5,005 nucleotides of DNA. Origin: Oxalobacteraceae bacterium. Lineage in GTDB: Bacteria; Pseudomonadota; Gammaproteobacteria; Burkholderiales; Burkholderiaceae_D. The position numbers and the translations under genes are program-made. This document shows, piece by piece, positions 1 to 5,005 of this stretch (positions are counted from its first letter, which is position 1; the number at the start of each line of letters is the position of its first letter). The DNA is taken from positions 1-5,005 of the forward strand of contig CANFGA010000282.1 of assembly GCA_947446335.1 (NCBI GenBank), written 5' to 3'. A model generated the notes under the pieces. It worked only from the letters and a program-made list of their open reading frames with translations, made no database searches and was not told where the DNA came from.

Positions 1-802
1 CCGCGATCACGTGCATCAGCGGTCCGCCCTGGATACCGGGGAAGATCGCCGAATTGATCGCTTTTTCGTGCTCGGCCTTCATCAAGATGATGCCACCGCG
101 CGGGCCGCGCAGCGACTTGTGCGTGGTCGACGTCACGAAGTCGGCATGTGGCACCGGGTTCGGGTACAGGCCGGCTGCGATCAGGCCGGAATAATGCGCC
201 ATGTCGACCAGAAAATACGCGCCGACATCCTTGGCCACTTTGGCGAAGCGTTCGAAATCAATTTTCAACGCGAAAGCGGATGCGCCGGCGATGATCAGCT
301 TCGGTTTGCGCTCGTGCGCGAGGCGCTCCATCGCCTCGTAGTCGATGTCTTCATCGGCCGTCAAGCCGTAGGAGACGACATCGAACCACTTGCCCGACAT
401 GTTCAGCGGCATGCCGTGGGTCAGGTGACCGCCTTCGGCCAGCGACATGCCCATGATCAAGTCGCCAGGTTTCAGCATCGCAAAGAACACGGCCTGGTTC
501 GCTTGCGAACCGGAATTCGGTTGCACGTTCGCGCATTCGGCGCCATACAACTGCTTGACCCGGTCGATCGCGAGTTGCTCGGCGATATCGACATATTCAC
601 AACCGCCGTAATAACGCTTGCCAGGGTAACCTTCGGCATACTTGTTGGTCAGTTGCGAGCCTTGCGCCTGCATCACCGCCGGCGATGTATAGTTTTCGGA
701 CGCGATCAGCTCGATATGGTCGTGCTGACGGGTGTTTTCCTTTTGAATGACGTCCCACAATTCCGGGTCGACGTTGGCAAGGGTGTGGTTTTTTGAGAAC
801 AT
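1..802 (-). CDS. glyA: Serine hydroxymethyltransferase (SHMT), 3'-truncated by window edge
   Basis: Cytoplasmic PLP enzyme that interconverts L-serine + tetrahydrofolate with glycine + 5,10-methylene-tetrahydrofolate, the main source of one-carbon units. Reading the minus strand from the ATG at 802 gives 267 residues, starting MFSKNHTLANVDPELW and ending PGIQGGPLMHVIA at the edge; the family is about 415 residues, so roughly the last 150 are missing. Hallmarks seen: ELIASENYTSPAVM (31-44), KYAEGYPGKRYYGG (54-67), NVQPNSGSQAN (92-102), GGHLTHG (124-130), VDMAH (199-203) and the PLP-lysine motif TTHKSLRGPRGG with K229. Y55, Y65, H126, D200, H203 and K229 sit at the same numbers as in the E. coli enzyme, which supports the start. 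The Shine-Dalgarno is weak (GGAA, 808-811, 5 nt before the ATG). The gene is led by a ZTP riboswitch and is divergent from the ydfG-like gene. Confidence 0.97.
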   Translation of the reverse strand, partial: MFSKNHTLANVDPELWDVIQKENTRQHDHIELIASENYTSPAVMQAQGSQLTNKYAEGYPGKRYYGGCEYVDIAEQLAIDRVKQLYGAECANVQPNSGSQANQAVFFAMLKPGDLIMGMSLAEGGHLTHGMPLNMSGKWFDVVSYGLTADEDIDYEAMERLAHERKPKLIIAGASAFALKIDFERFAKVAKDVGAYFLVDMAHYSGLIAAGLYPNPVPHADFVTSTTHKSLRGPRGGIILMKAEHEKAINSAIFPGIQGGPLMHVIA

Positions 803-869
803 GGATATTCCAATCGATAGATTGACGTGCACTGGCAGTATGGATCGAATGAGGGGAGCCGGACACGAC

Positions 870-908
870 AAAGGCAGCCTCTTCGCACAATTCCATCAAT
901 GGGCTGCC
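870..908 (-). terminator. Terminator-like hairpin of the glyA riboswitch expression platform
   Basis: On the minus strand GGCAGCC (908-902) can pair perfectly, 7 bp, with GGCTGCC (879-873), followed at once by TTT (872-870) and then GTCGTGT. The 5' arm lies directly at the 3' edge of the aptamer and shares the GGGC (909-906) that closes aptamer helix P3, so the two structures exclude each other. This is the usual layout of a ZTP ON switch: without ligand the hairpin forms and stops transcription, with ligand P3 holds and RNA polymerase reads into glyA. The run of only three U residues and the 22-nt loop make it a weak intrinsic terminator. It could instead act through folding or Rho. Confidence 0.6.
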
Positions 909-1033
909 CAGGCGAACGGCTGATGAAATCTCACGTTCCCCGGTGGATGCCCACCTTTCGCTGGCAGATCGAATCGCCGCAATCTTCGGTGCGAGGACAA
1001 TCATGCCAGCTTTTCGCCAGTCACGTGAGACGT
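905..1033 (-). promoter_or_regulatory. ZTP/ZMP riboswitch (pfl motif) controlling glyA
   Basis: Aptamer sensing ZTP/ZMP (AICAR phosphates), which rise when 10-formyl-tetrahydrofolate is short; glyA is a known target class. Seen on the minus strand, in order: P1 5' strand TCTCACG (1030-1024), then TGACTGGCG (1023-1015), an extra hairpin (1010-960), P2 hairpin GGTGG-GCAT-CCACC (955-942), GGGGAA (941-936), P1 3' strand CGTGAGA (935-929, a perfect 7-bp match), a short linker, and GCCGTTCGCCTGGGC (920-906) containing the near-invariant CGCCTGGGC. The GGCG at 1018-1015 can form the diagnostic pseudoknot with CGCC at 914-911. The order and wording match the Thermosinus carboxydivorans ZTP aptamer as I remember it. 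Position between a sigma70-like promoter and glyA fits. Unusual is the roughly 51-nt hairpin inserted between P1 and P2. Confidence 0.9.
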
Positions 1034-1045
1034 AATGGAAGCCAA

Positions 1046-1074
1046 ATTGTAAGTTAAGTGCTTGATTTGAGCAA
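1046..1074 (-). promoter_or_regulatory. Putative sigma70 promoter of glyA
   Basis: On the minus strand a -35-like TTGCTC (1074-1069) is separated by exactly 17 bp from a -10-like TACAAT (1051-1046; five of six match TATAAT). Transcription would start near 1036-1039, only a few bases before the riboswitch P1 helix at 1030, so the RNA would begin with the aptamer. That agreement is the main support. The -35 box matches consensus only in its TTG part. Confidence 0.65.
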
Positions 1075-1134
1075 GGAATCGACCATTTGAAGCGCCCCGT
1101 TGCGCACACTGGCAAACTGTTGCAAGGCGGCGCG

Positions 1135-1163
1135 CTGATCCGGGTCACCATTTCGGCTACACT
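1135..1163 (+). promoter_or_regulatory. Weak candidate promoter for the ydfG-like gene
   Basis: CTGATC (1135-1140) and TACACT (1158-1163) lie 17 bp apart, upstream of the start codon at 1208, and would give a leader of about 38 nt. Both boxes are poor matches (three and four of six). A promoter must lie in this divergent intergenic stretch because no plus-strand gene precedes it, but this exact placement is tentative. I see no operator repeat between it and the glyA promoter. Confidence 0.3.
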
Positions 1164-1207
1164 TCCCGCACTCGAACTGCACTTTTCATCCAACGACAAG
1201 GAATATC

Positions 1208-1954
1208 ATGATCGTCTTTATCACGGGCGCGACCGCCGGTTTCGGCGCTGCGATGGCGCGCACTTTTGTCCAGCATGGCCATCAAGTCATCATCAGCGGA
1301 CGCCGCGCAGACCGGCTGCAAGATCTCACCGATGAGCTCGGCCAGGCCGCGCTGCCGTTGGTCATCGATGTCAGCGACAAGCAATCGATCCACGCAGCCA
1401 TCGCCGGCCTGCCCGAAGACTGGCGCGATATCGATGTACTGATCAACAACGCCGGACTTGCGCTGGGCACCACCCCGGCCCATGAAGCGTCGCTCGACGA
1501 TTGGGAAACCATGATCGCCACCAATTGCACCGGCCTGGTGACGATGACGCGCGCGATCTTGCCCGGCATGGTCGCGCGCGCCAGCGGTCTGGTCATCAAT
1601 CTGGGCTCGGTGGCGGGACATTATCCCTACCCGGGCGGCAATGTCTATGGCGCCACCAAGGCGTTCGTCGAGCAATTCACGTTGAACTTGCGCGCCGACC
1701 TGGTCGGCACCGGCGTGCGCGCCAGCAATCTGGCACCGGGCCTTTGCGGCGGCACCGAGTTTTCGAACGTGCGCTTCAAGGGCGACGATGCGGCAGCGGC
1801 CAAGGTCTACGAGGGCACCCAGCCATTGACCGCGCAAGACATCGCCGACACCGCTTACTGGATCGCGACGCTGCCACCGCACGTCAATATCAACAGCATC
1901 GAAATGATGCCCACTTGCCAAGGATTTTCCCCGTTTACGATCAAACGCGGCTAG
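1208..1954 (+). CDS. ydfG: NADP-dependent short-chain dehydrogenase, YdfG type (3-hydroxy acid / L-serine / L-allo-threonine dehydrogenase)
   Basis: A 248-residue classical SDR, the same length as E. coli YdfG and clearly similar along its whole length. Seen: Rossmann nucleotide motif TGATAGFG (6-13); GRR (31-33), whose arginines after strand beta2 favour NADP(H) over NAD(H); NNAG (80-83); catalytic S134, Y147 and K151 in the order SxnYxxxK; and the YdfG-like stretch GGTEFSNVRFKGDD (181-194) and HVNINSIEMMP (225-235). Known for the E. coli enzyme: oxidation of L-serine, L-allo-threonine and 3-hydroxyisobutyrate at the hydroxyl carbon, and reduction of malonic semialdehyde to 3-hydroxypropionate. 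Cytoplasmic; the family is usually tetrameric. The start is backed by AAGGAA at 1198-1203. It stands as a single gene divergent from glyA; both proteins can handle serine, a link that is inferred only. Substrate in this organism is unproven. Confidence 0.9.
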   Translation: MIVFITGATAGFGAAMARTFVQHGHQVIISGRRADRLQDLTDELGQAALPLVIDVSDKQSIHAAIAGLPEDWRDIDVLINNAGLALGTTPAHEASLDDWETMIATNCTGLVTMTRAILPGMVARASGLVINLGSVAGHYPYPGGNVYGATKAFVEQFTLNLRADLVGTGVRASNLAPGLCGGTEFSNVRFKGDDAAAAKVYEGTQPLTAQDIADTAYWIATLPPHVNINSIEMMPTCQGFSPFTIKRG

Positions 1955-1972
1955 CCTGGACGCGTTATTGCA

Positions 1973-2004
1973 GCGCCGCCAGCTTGCAACTTGGCTGCCG
2001 GCGC
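1973..2004 (+). terminator. Hairpin after the ydfG-like gene, possible terminator
   Basis: GCGCCG (1973-1978) pairs with CGGCGC (1999-2004); after one C-C mismatch CAGC (1980-1983) pairs with GCTG (1994-1997), leaving a 10-nt loop. It starts 18 nt after the TAG at 1952-1954 and precedes the ybgC promoter candidate. No U-run follows the stem (the next bases are GCTCAAGC), so it is not a typical intrinsic terminator. It may only protect the 3' end or act with Rho. Confidence 0.4.
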
Positions 2005-2013
2005 GCTCAAGCA

Positions 2014-2044
2014 TTGCGTCGCAAATAAAAAAATCGCGTAAAAT
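2014..2044 (+). promoter_or_regulatory. Candidate promoter of the ybgC-tol operon
   Basis: TAAAAT (2039-2044) matches the -10 consensus in five of six positions and is preceded by an A/T-rich run (2022-2034) unusual for this GC-rich window. A -35-like TTGCGT lies at 2014-2019, but the 19-bp spacer is long; TGCGTC (2015-2020) would give 18. Transcription would start near 2051, which excludes the in-frame ATG at 2043 as ybgC start and agrees with translation from 2076. Confidence 0.45.
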
Positions 2045-2075
2045 GTTGCCTAATCTCATCAACAGCATACCAAGC

Positions 2076-2477
2076 ATGTCCATCGTCTTCACCTGGAAGG
2101 TCCGCGTCTACTACGAAGACACCGATGCAGGCGGCATTGTGTATTATGCCAATTATCTGAAATTTTTCGAGCGCGCGCGCACGGAGTGGCTGCGCGCGAT
2201 AGCCGTCAACCAGCGCGATTTGCTCGAGCAGCACGATGCCATGTTTGTCGTCAAGAGCGCCAGCGCAAACTATCATGCGCCAGCCAGGCTCGATGATGAA
2301 CTGGAATTGACGCTCGCCATAGAAAAATTGGGGCGCGCCTCGATTGTTTTTATCCAGCAGGCATGGCACGGCGATACCTTGCTCAACACCGCACGGGTCA
2401 CCGTTGCCTGCGTCGATTCCACGCTGCGCCCGCGCGCACTGCCTCTTGAAGTGGCCGCGCGCATGCGCGCTGCCTGA
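2076..2477 (+). CDS. ybgC: Tol-Pal-associated acyl-CoA thioesterase YbgC (hotdog / 4HBT fold)
   Basis: A 133-residue single-domain hotdog thioesterase, the usual first gene of tol-pal operons. The family hydrolyses acyl-CoA thioesters in the cytoplasm; a link to phospholipid metabolism is reported, while its need for Tol function is unclear. Seen: the signature VRVYYEDTDAGG (9-20), in which D17 corresponds to the catalytic aspartate, followed by VYYANYLKFFERARTEW (22-38), then FVVKSASANYHAPARLDDELE in the middle and CVDSTLRPRALP near the end. The histidine found in the VYH part of E. coli and Haemophilus YbgC is tyrosine here (Y24). The frame is open further upstream, with ATGs at 1968 and 2043, but the start at 2076 (MSIVFTWKVRV) matches the E. 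coli N-terminus and lies after the candidate promoter. No clear Shine-Dalgarno precedes it. tolQ follows after 75 bp. Confidence 0.93.
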   Translation: MSIVFTWKVRVYYEDTDAGGIVYYANYLKFFERARTEWLRAIAVNQRDLLEQHDAMFVVKSASANYHAPARLDDELELTLAIEKLGRASIVFIQQAWHGDTLLNTARVTVACVDSTLRPRALPLEVAARMRAA

Positions 2478-2552
2478 ATGCCAGCAGCCACTTCGCACCA
2501 GCCTCACGCAGCGCACTTGCCTGCAGCTCACCATAGACAGAACTGATAGCCC

Positions 2553-3242
2553 ATGAACGCCACACCAGACCTTTCCTTTTTCGCGCTGATCAGCAATGCG
2601 CACCTGATCGTCCAATTGATCATGCTGCTGCTGCTGGGCATTTCGGTGACCAGCTGGACCTATATTTTCCGCAAGATGTACGCGGTGCGCGCAGCGCGGC
2701 GCCAGACTATCGAATTCGAACGCAGCTTCTGGGCCGGCGGCAACTTGAATGCCTTGCGCGAATCGGCCAGCGGCAATCGCGCCGAGAGCGGCGCCCTGGC
2801 GCGCATTTTTGAAGCAGGAATGGGCGAATTCATCAAGGGCAAGGCATCGTATGGCGCGCGCGAAACGCTCGACGTGGGCGCGGTGCTCGATGGTGCGCGG
2901 CGCGCAATGCGCGCCGCCTTTCAGCGCGAGATGGATGTGCTGGAAGCGCATCTGGCCTTTCTCGCTTCAGTCGGTTCGGTCTCGCCCTACATCGGCTTGC
3001 TCGGTACAGTCTGGGGCATCATGAACGCCTTTCGCGGCCTGGCCAACGTGCAGCAAGCGACACTGGCGGCGGTTGCGCCCGGCATTGCCGAAGCGTTGAT
3101 CGCGACCGCGATCGGCCTGTTCGCGGCCATTCCTGCCGTGGTCGCCTACAATCGTTTTTCGCACGACATCGACCGCCTTGCGATCCGCTTCGAGAGCTTC
3201 GTTGAAGAATTTTCGAACATCTTGCAGCGCCAGTCGCGTTAA
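2553..3242 (+). CDS. tolQ: TolQ, inner-membrane stator subunit of the Tol-Pal proton motor
   Basis: 229 residues (E. coli TolQ has 230), of the MotA/TolQ/ExbB proton-channel family. With TolR it turns the proton motive force into work on TolA, which draws the outer membrane inward at division. Three membrane helices are visible: about 16-36 (LIVQLIMLLLLGI), 135-158 (holding SVSPYIGLLGTVWGIMNAF) and 170-198 (holding APGIAEALIATAIGLFAAIP). The large loop between helices 1 and 2 (about 40-132) is cytoplasmic by family topology. T152 (GTVWG) and T185 (ATAIG) are the conserved threonines lining the proton path in this family. The TolQ wording GTVWGIMNAF and AAIPAVVAYNRFSHDID separates it from ExbB. 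The Shine-Dalgarno is poor; the ATG at 2553 gives the expected N-terminal length. tolR follows closely. Confidence 0.97.
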   Translation: MNATPDLSFFALISNAHLIVQLIMLLLLGISVTSWTYIFRKMYAVRAARRQTIEFERSFWAGGNLNALRESASGNRAESGALARIFEAGMGEFIKGKASYGARETLDVGAVLDGARRAMRAAFQREMDVLEAHLAFLASVGSVSPYIGLLGTVWGIMNAFRGLANVQQATLAAVAPGIAEALIATAIGLFAAIPAVVAYNRFSHDIDRLAIRFESFVEEFSNILQRQSR

Positions 3243-3245
3243 TTT

Positions 3246-3249
3246 GGAG
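3246..3249 (+). promoter_or_regulatory. Shine-Dalgarno of tolR that decides the start
   Basis: GGAG lies only 2 nt before the first ATG (3252) but 8 nt before the second in-frame ATG (3258). Normal spacing therefore favours 3258. Using 3252 would only add Met-Leu. Confidence 0.6.
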
Positions 3250-3257
3250 TAATGCTG

Positions 3258-3695
3258 ATGTCTTCTTCCTTTTCCAGCAGCATGCGCGGCGGCCGCAGCC
3301 GCAAATTCAAGTCCGAAATCAACGTCGTGCCTTACATCGACGTGATGCTGGTACTGTTAATCATCTTCATGGTGATGCCCTCGTCCAACAACCCGAGCGT
3401 GGTCAATTTGCCGAGCGCCGAGCGCAGCGCGCAGCCGCCGGACGACTATATTCAGGTTGTCCTGAAACCTGATGGCGCGCTCACGATCGGCGTCAATGGC
3501 AAGAATCCGCAAGCGCCGCAAGCGGCCGCTGACCGCATCGAATTGCTGCGCCAGTTGCGCGCGCTGCACACGGCCAACCCGGAGTTTCCAGTGCTCATCG
3601 CCGGCGACAAGGAGAGCAAGTACGACGATGTGATTCAATTGATCTCGGAAGCGAAGAAAATCGGCATCAATCGGGTCGGATTGGCCACCAAGTGA
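3258..3695 (+). CDS. tolR: TolR, proton-motor partner of TolQ
   Basis: 145 residues from the chosen ATG (147 if translation starts at 3252), matching the family's usual 140-150. Member of the ExbD/TolR family: short basic cytoplasmic N-terminus, one membrane helix (about 25-42), then a periplasmic domain that can interact with peptidoglycan. Seen: KSEINVVPYIDVMLVLLIIF (18-37), where D28 is the essential proton-accepting aspartate in the membrane; NPSVVNLPSA just after the helix; PVLIAGDKESKYDDVIQLIS (111-130), with KxxxYDxV typical of the family; and the C-terminal GINRVGLATK. The N-terminus carries a serine-rich lead (MSSSFSSSMRGGRSRKFK) instead of the arginine-rich one of E. coli. Works with TolQ upstream (15-bp gap) and TolA downstream (10-bp gap), so translation is probably linked along one mRNA. 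Confidence 0.95.
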   Translation: MSSSFSSSMRGGRSRKFKSEINVVPYIDVMLVLLIIFMVMPSSNNPSVVNLPSAERSAQPPDDYIQVVLKPDGALTIGVNGKNPQAPQAAADRIELLRQLRALHTANPEFPVLIAGDKESKYDDVIQLISEAKKIGINRVGLATK

Positions 3696-3705
3696 AGAGC
3701 AGAGC

Positions 3706-4731
3706 ATGAAGTTTGACGACCAGGCGCCCTACCGGGTGCCGCGCGACAAGAGCCGCTGGCGCTCGCTGGGACTCGCTGCAGCCATCCATGCCGCACTCTT
3801 TCTGTTCCTGTGGATAGGCGTGCATTGGCAAAGCAGCGAACCGGTCGCGGTCGAAGCAGAAGTGTGGGACATGAAGGTGCAGGCTGCGGCGCCGCCGCCT
3901 GCCCCTGCGCCGGAACCGGAACCTGAACCGGAGCCAACGCCGGTGGCGCCGCCGGCGCCGATGCCGGCGCCAGCGGCGCCCGTCATCGAAACGCCGGTTG
4001 CGCCAAAAGAGCCCGATATTGCACTCGAGCGGCGCCTGGCCAAGCTGAAAGCGCAAAAGCAAGCCGAACAAGAAGAACGCAAACTCGAACAGGAAAAAGC
4101 CGAACTGAAGGCCGAATTGAAGGCCAAGCTGGCGCAAGAAAAAGCCGAAGCCAAGGCCAAGGCCAGCCGCGATGAACAAGCGAAGGCGAAGGCCAAGGAC
4201 GAAGCCGAGCAAGACAAGCGCGATGAAAAGAAACTGACTGACAAGAAGCTCGAAGACAAGAAACTGGCCGAGAAGAAACTCGAAGACAAGAAGCTCGCTG
4301 AAAACAAACTGGCCAAGGCAAAGCAGGCAGCCCAGGATCAGAAGGCGCAAGACAAGGCGCGCGACGCAGAAATGCGCCGCATCACGGGCAGCACCGGATC
4401 GGGCAGCAGCGGCAGCACCGGCGCTGCGGCAAAATCGACCTCGCCGGGCCGCGACAGTGGTTACGCCGCTGCCGTGACCAGCAAGATCAAGAGCAATATC
4501 GCCTACAGCGGCAGCAGCGCGGTCGGCGGCAATCCGCGCGCTGTGTACAAGATCGAGCAATTGCCGACCGGAGAAATCATTTCCGTCAAGAAGATACAAA
4601 GCAGCGGAATCGCTGCCTACGACAGTGCAGTCGAAAATGCCATTGCCAAATCATCACCGCTGCCAAAGAAGAAGGATGGCACGGTGGATAGGGAAATTAA
4701 CGCAGGATTCAACATGAAGGATTCGCCATGA
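3706..4731 (+). CDS. tolA: TolA, periplasm-spanning energy-transfer protein
   Basis: 341 residues, shorter than E. coli TolA (421) but with all three domains. Domain I: cytoplasmic tail and one membrane anchor, about 20-40, containing the SHLS-like stretch LGLAAAIHAALFLFLWIGVH, whose H28 lies in the helix that contacts TolQ/TolR in the family. A proline-rich section (61-100) with Pro-Glu dipeptides (68-78) follows. Domain II: long Lys/Glu/Ala-rich helix, about 104-224, with a KKLxD/E pentapeptide repeat at 175-204. A Gly/Ser/Thr linker (227-250) leads to domain III, about 251-341, starting SGYAAAVTSKIKSNI, with GGNPRAVYKIEQLPTGEI, AYDSAVENAIAKSSPLP and a final EINAGFNMKD typical of the TolA/TonB C-terminal fold that binds TolB and Pal. 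Start at 3706 is preceded by GAAGAG (3694-3699). The stop overlaps the tolB start. Domain II is too low in complexity to be compared reliably by sequence alone. Confidence 0.95.
   Translation: MKFDDQAPYRVPRDKSRWRSLGLAAAIHAALFLFLWIGVHWQSSEPVAVEAEVWDMKVQAAAPPPAPAPEPEPEPEPTPVAPPAPMPAPAAPVIETPVAPKEPDIALERRLAKLKAQKQAEQEERKLEQEKAELKAELKAKLAQEKAEAKAKASRDEQAKAKAKDEAEQDKRDEKKLTDKKLEDKKLAEKKLEDKKLAENKLAKAKQAAQDQKAQDKARDAEMRRITGSTGSGSSGSTGAAAKSTSPGRDSGYAAAVTSKIKSNIAYSGSSAVGGNPRAVYKIEQLPTGEIISVKKIQSSGIAAYDSAVENAIAKSSPLPKKKDGTVDREINAGFNMKDSP
4228..4317 (+). repeat. Six tandem 15-bp units in tolA (KKLxD/E pentapeptide)
   Basis: Residues 175-204 of TolA read as six successive pentapeptides: KKLTD, KKLED, KKLAE, KKLED, KKLAE, NKLAK. 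At DNA level the units share an AAGAARCTSGMNGAM-like pattern, with the 30-bp pair KKLED-KKLAE occurring twice, which suggests that the copies arose by duplication. A leucine every five residues winds around a helix rather than forming a heptad stripe. Confidence 0.8.
4717..4721 (+). promoter_or_regulatory. Shine-Dalgarno of tolB inside the tolA 3' end
   Basis: AAGGA lies 6 nt before the ATG at 4728, the best spacing among the three in-frame ATGs (4728, 4731, 4740). It sits inside the last codons of tolA, so tolB is probably translated by coupling through the ATGA overlap. Confidence 0.55.
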
Positions 4732-5005
4732 TGCGTACCATGAAACACCGCTTTCTCATCTTTATCGGCCTGCTAGCCACGGCAACGGCTGCGCAAGCGC
4801 AGCTGCGGGTCGAAATTTCCGGCGTCGGCAGCAACCAGATTCCGATCGCGATTGCTGCCTTCGTCGATGAAGGGGTGGCTCCCGAGAAAATCTCGGCCGT
4901 CATCAAGGCCGATCTGGAACGCAGCGGCGTGTTCAAGGTGATCGATGGCGGCAGCGCCATTTCAGATACCGGTGTCATCGACCATGGCATGTGGAAATCG
5001 CGCGG
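4728..5005 (+). CDS. tolB: TolB, periplasmic Tol-Pal beta-propeller protein, 5' part only
   Basis: 92 complete codons before the window ends; the family has about 430 residues. TolB is exported to the periplasm and binds Pal and TolA domain III through its N-terminal region and six-bladed propeller. Seen: MMRTMKHRFLIFIGLLATAT, a basic then hydrophobic signal peptide with a likely signal-peptidase I site after AQA (residues 22-24, before QLRVEIS), then QIPIAIAAFVDEG, ISAVIKADLERSGVFKVID and a segment ending MWKSR. This matches the alpha/beta N-terminal domain of TolB (E. coli: PIGVVPF, IVAADLRNSGKF). The ATG at 4728 overlaps the tolA stop (ATGA); starts at 4731 and 4740 would only shorten the signal peptide. 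pal is expected further downstream but lies outside the window. Confidence 0.93.
   Translation, partial: MMRTMKHRFLIFIGLLATATAAQAQLRVEISGVGSNQIPIAIAAFVDEGVAPEKISAVIKADLERSGVFKVIDGGSAISDTGVIDHGMWKSR

Noticed and set aside
11..796. 261-codon plus-strand open frame opposite glyA
   Set aside because: Antisense to glyA, whose active-site residues are all conserved; the product resembles nothing and is rich in Arg/His.
811..824. Small inverted repeat CAATC-GATA-GATTG before the glyA start
   Set aside because: A 5-bp A/T-rich stem next to the weak Shine-Dalgarno; too weak to claim as a regulatory hairpin.
706..888. Possible leader peptide (60 codons, minus strand) overlapping the glyA start
   Set aside because: Runs far into glyA in another frame, lacks a Shine-Dalgarno and has no regulatory codon run; the riboswitch already explains control.
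905..1033. Glycine riboswitch as explanation of the glyA leader
   Set aside because: No tandem glycine aptamer pattern is visible; the CGCCTGGGC, CCACCGGGGAA and CTGGCG elements with the pseudoknot fit the ZTP class instead.
827..1057. 76-codon plus-strand frame in the intergenic region
   Set aside because: Lies exactly over the riboswitch and its hairpins on the opposite strand; no ribosome binding site and no domain.
597..1199. 200-codon minus-strand frame running through the glyA leader into glyA
   Set aside because: Out of frame with glyA, crosses the aptamer and the promoter; sequence constraint here is explained by RNA structure, not by coding.
1157..2092. 311-codon open frame on the minus strand opposite the ydfG-like gene
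   Set aside because: Antisense shadow of a clearly conserved SDR gene; rich in Arg/Ala/Gly/His with no recognisable domain, as expected from high-GC third positions.
2007..2951. 314-codon minus-strand open frame across ybgC and tolQ
   Set aside because: Covers two well-supported genes and the gap between them in antisense, with no family resemblance and no plausible start signals.
3667..4599. 310-codon minus-strand open frame opposite tolA
   Set aside because: Low-complexity Leu/Phe/Arg protein that is the direct mirror of the Lys/Glu/Ala-rich TolA helix.

Overview
The window looks like a piece of a betaproteobacterial chromosome of moderately high GC, most like Burkholderiales and probably Oxalobacteraceae (the Herminiimonas/Janthinobacterium/Herbaspirillum group). 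This placement is inferred from protein wording and gene order, not from a database search. All genes are housekeeping types, intact except where the window edges cut them, and there is no sign of mobile DNA.

Left part (1-1207): the 5' two thirds of glyA (serine hydroxymethyltransferase) runs leftward off the window edge. Its roughly 235-nt leader holds a promoter, a ZTP (pfl-type) riboswitch aptamer and an overlapping terminator-like hairpin, all on the minus strand. This is a complete one-carbon control unit: ZTP/ZMP builds up when 10-formyl-tetrahydrofolate is short, and GlyA makes 5,10-methylene-tetrahydrofolate. The aptamer carries an additional internal hairpin between its P1 and P2 helices.

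Middle part (1208-1954): a divergently transcribed short-chain dehydrogenase very like E. coli YdfG (NADP-dependent 3-hydroxy acid / L-serine / L-allo-threonine dehydrogenase; malonic semialdehyde reductase). A hairpin follows it at 1973-2004.

Right part (2014-5005): the start of the Tol-Pal cell-envelope operon in standard order, ybgC-tolQ-tolR-tolA-tolB, with tolB cut by the window end. TolQ and TolR form the proton-driven inner-membrane motor, TolA spans the periplasm, TolB is the periplasmic beta-propeller partner of Pal, and YbgC is the usual hotdog thioesterase. Spacing is tight: 15 bp from tolQ to the chosen tolR start, 10 bp from tolR to tolA, and a 4-bp ATGA overlap between tolA and tolB.

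I see no undescribed gene system. The most distinctive element is the riboswitch leader of glyA. The many long open frames antisense to the real genes are shadows caused by high-GC codon use.
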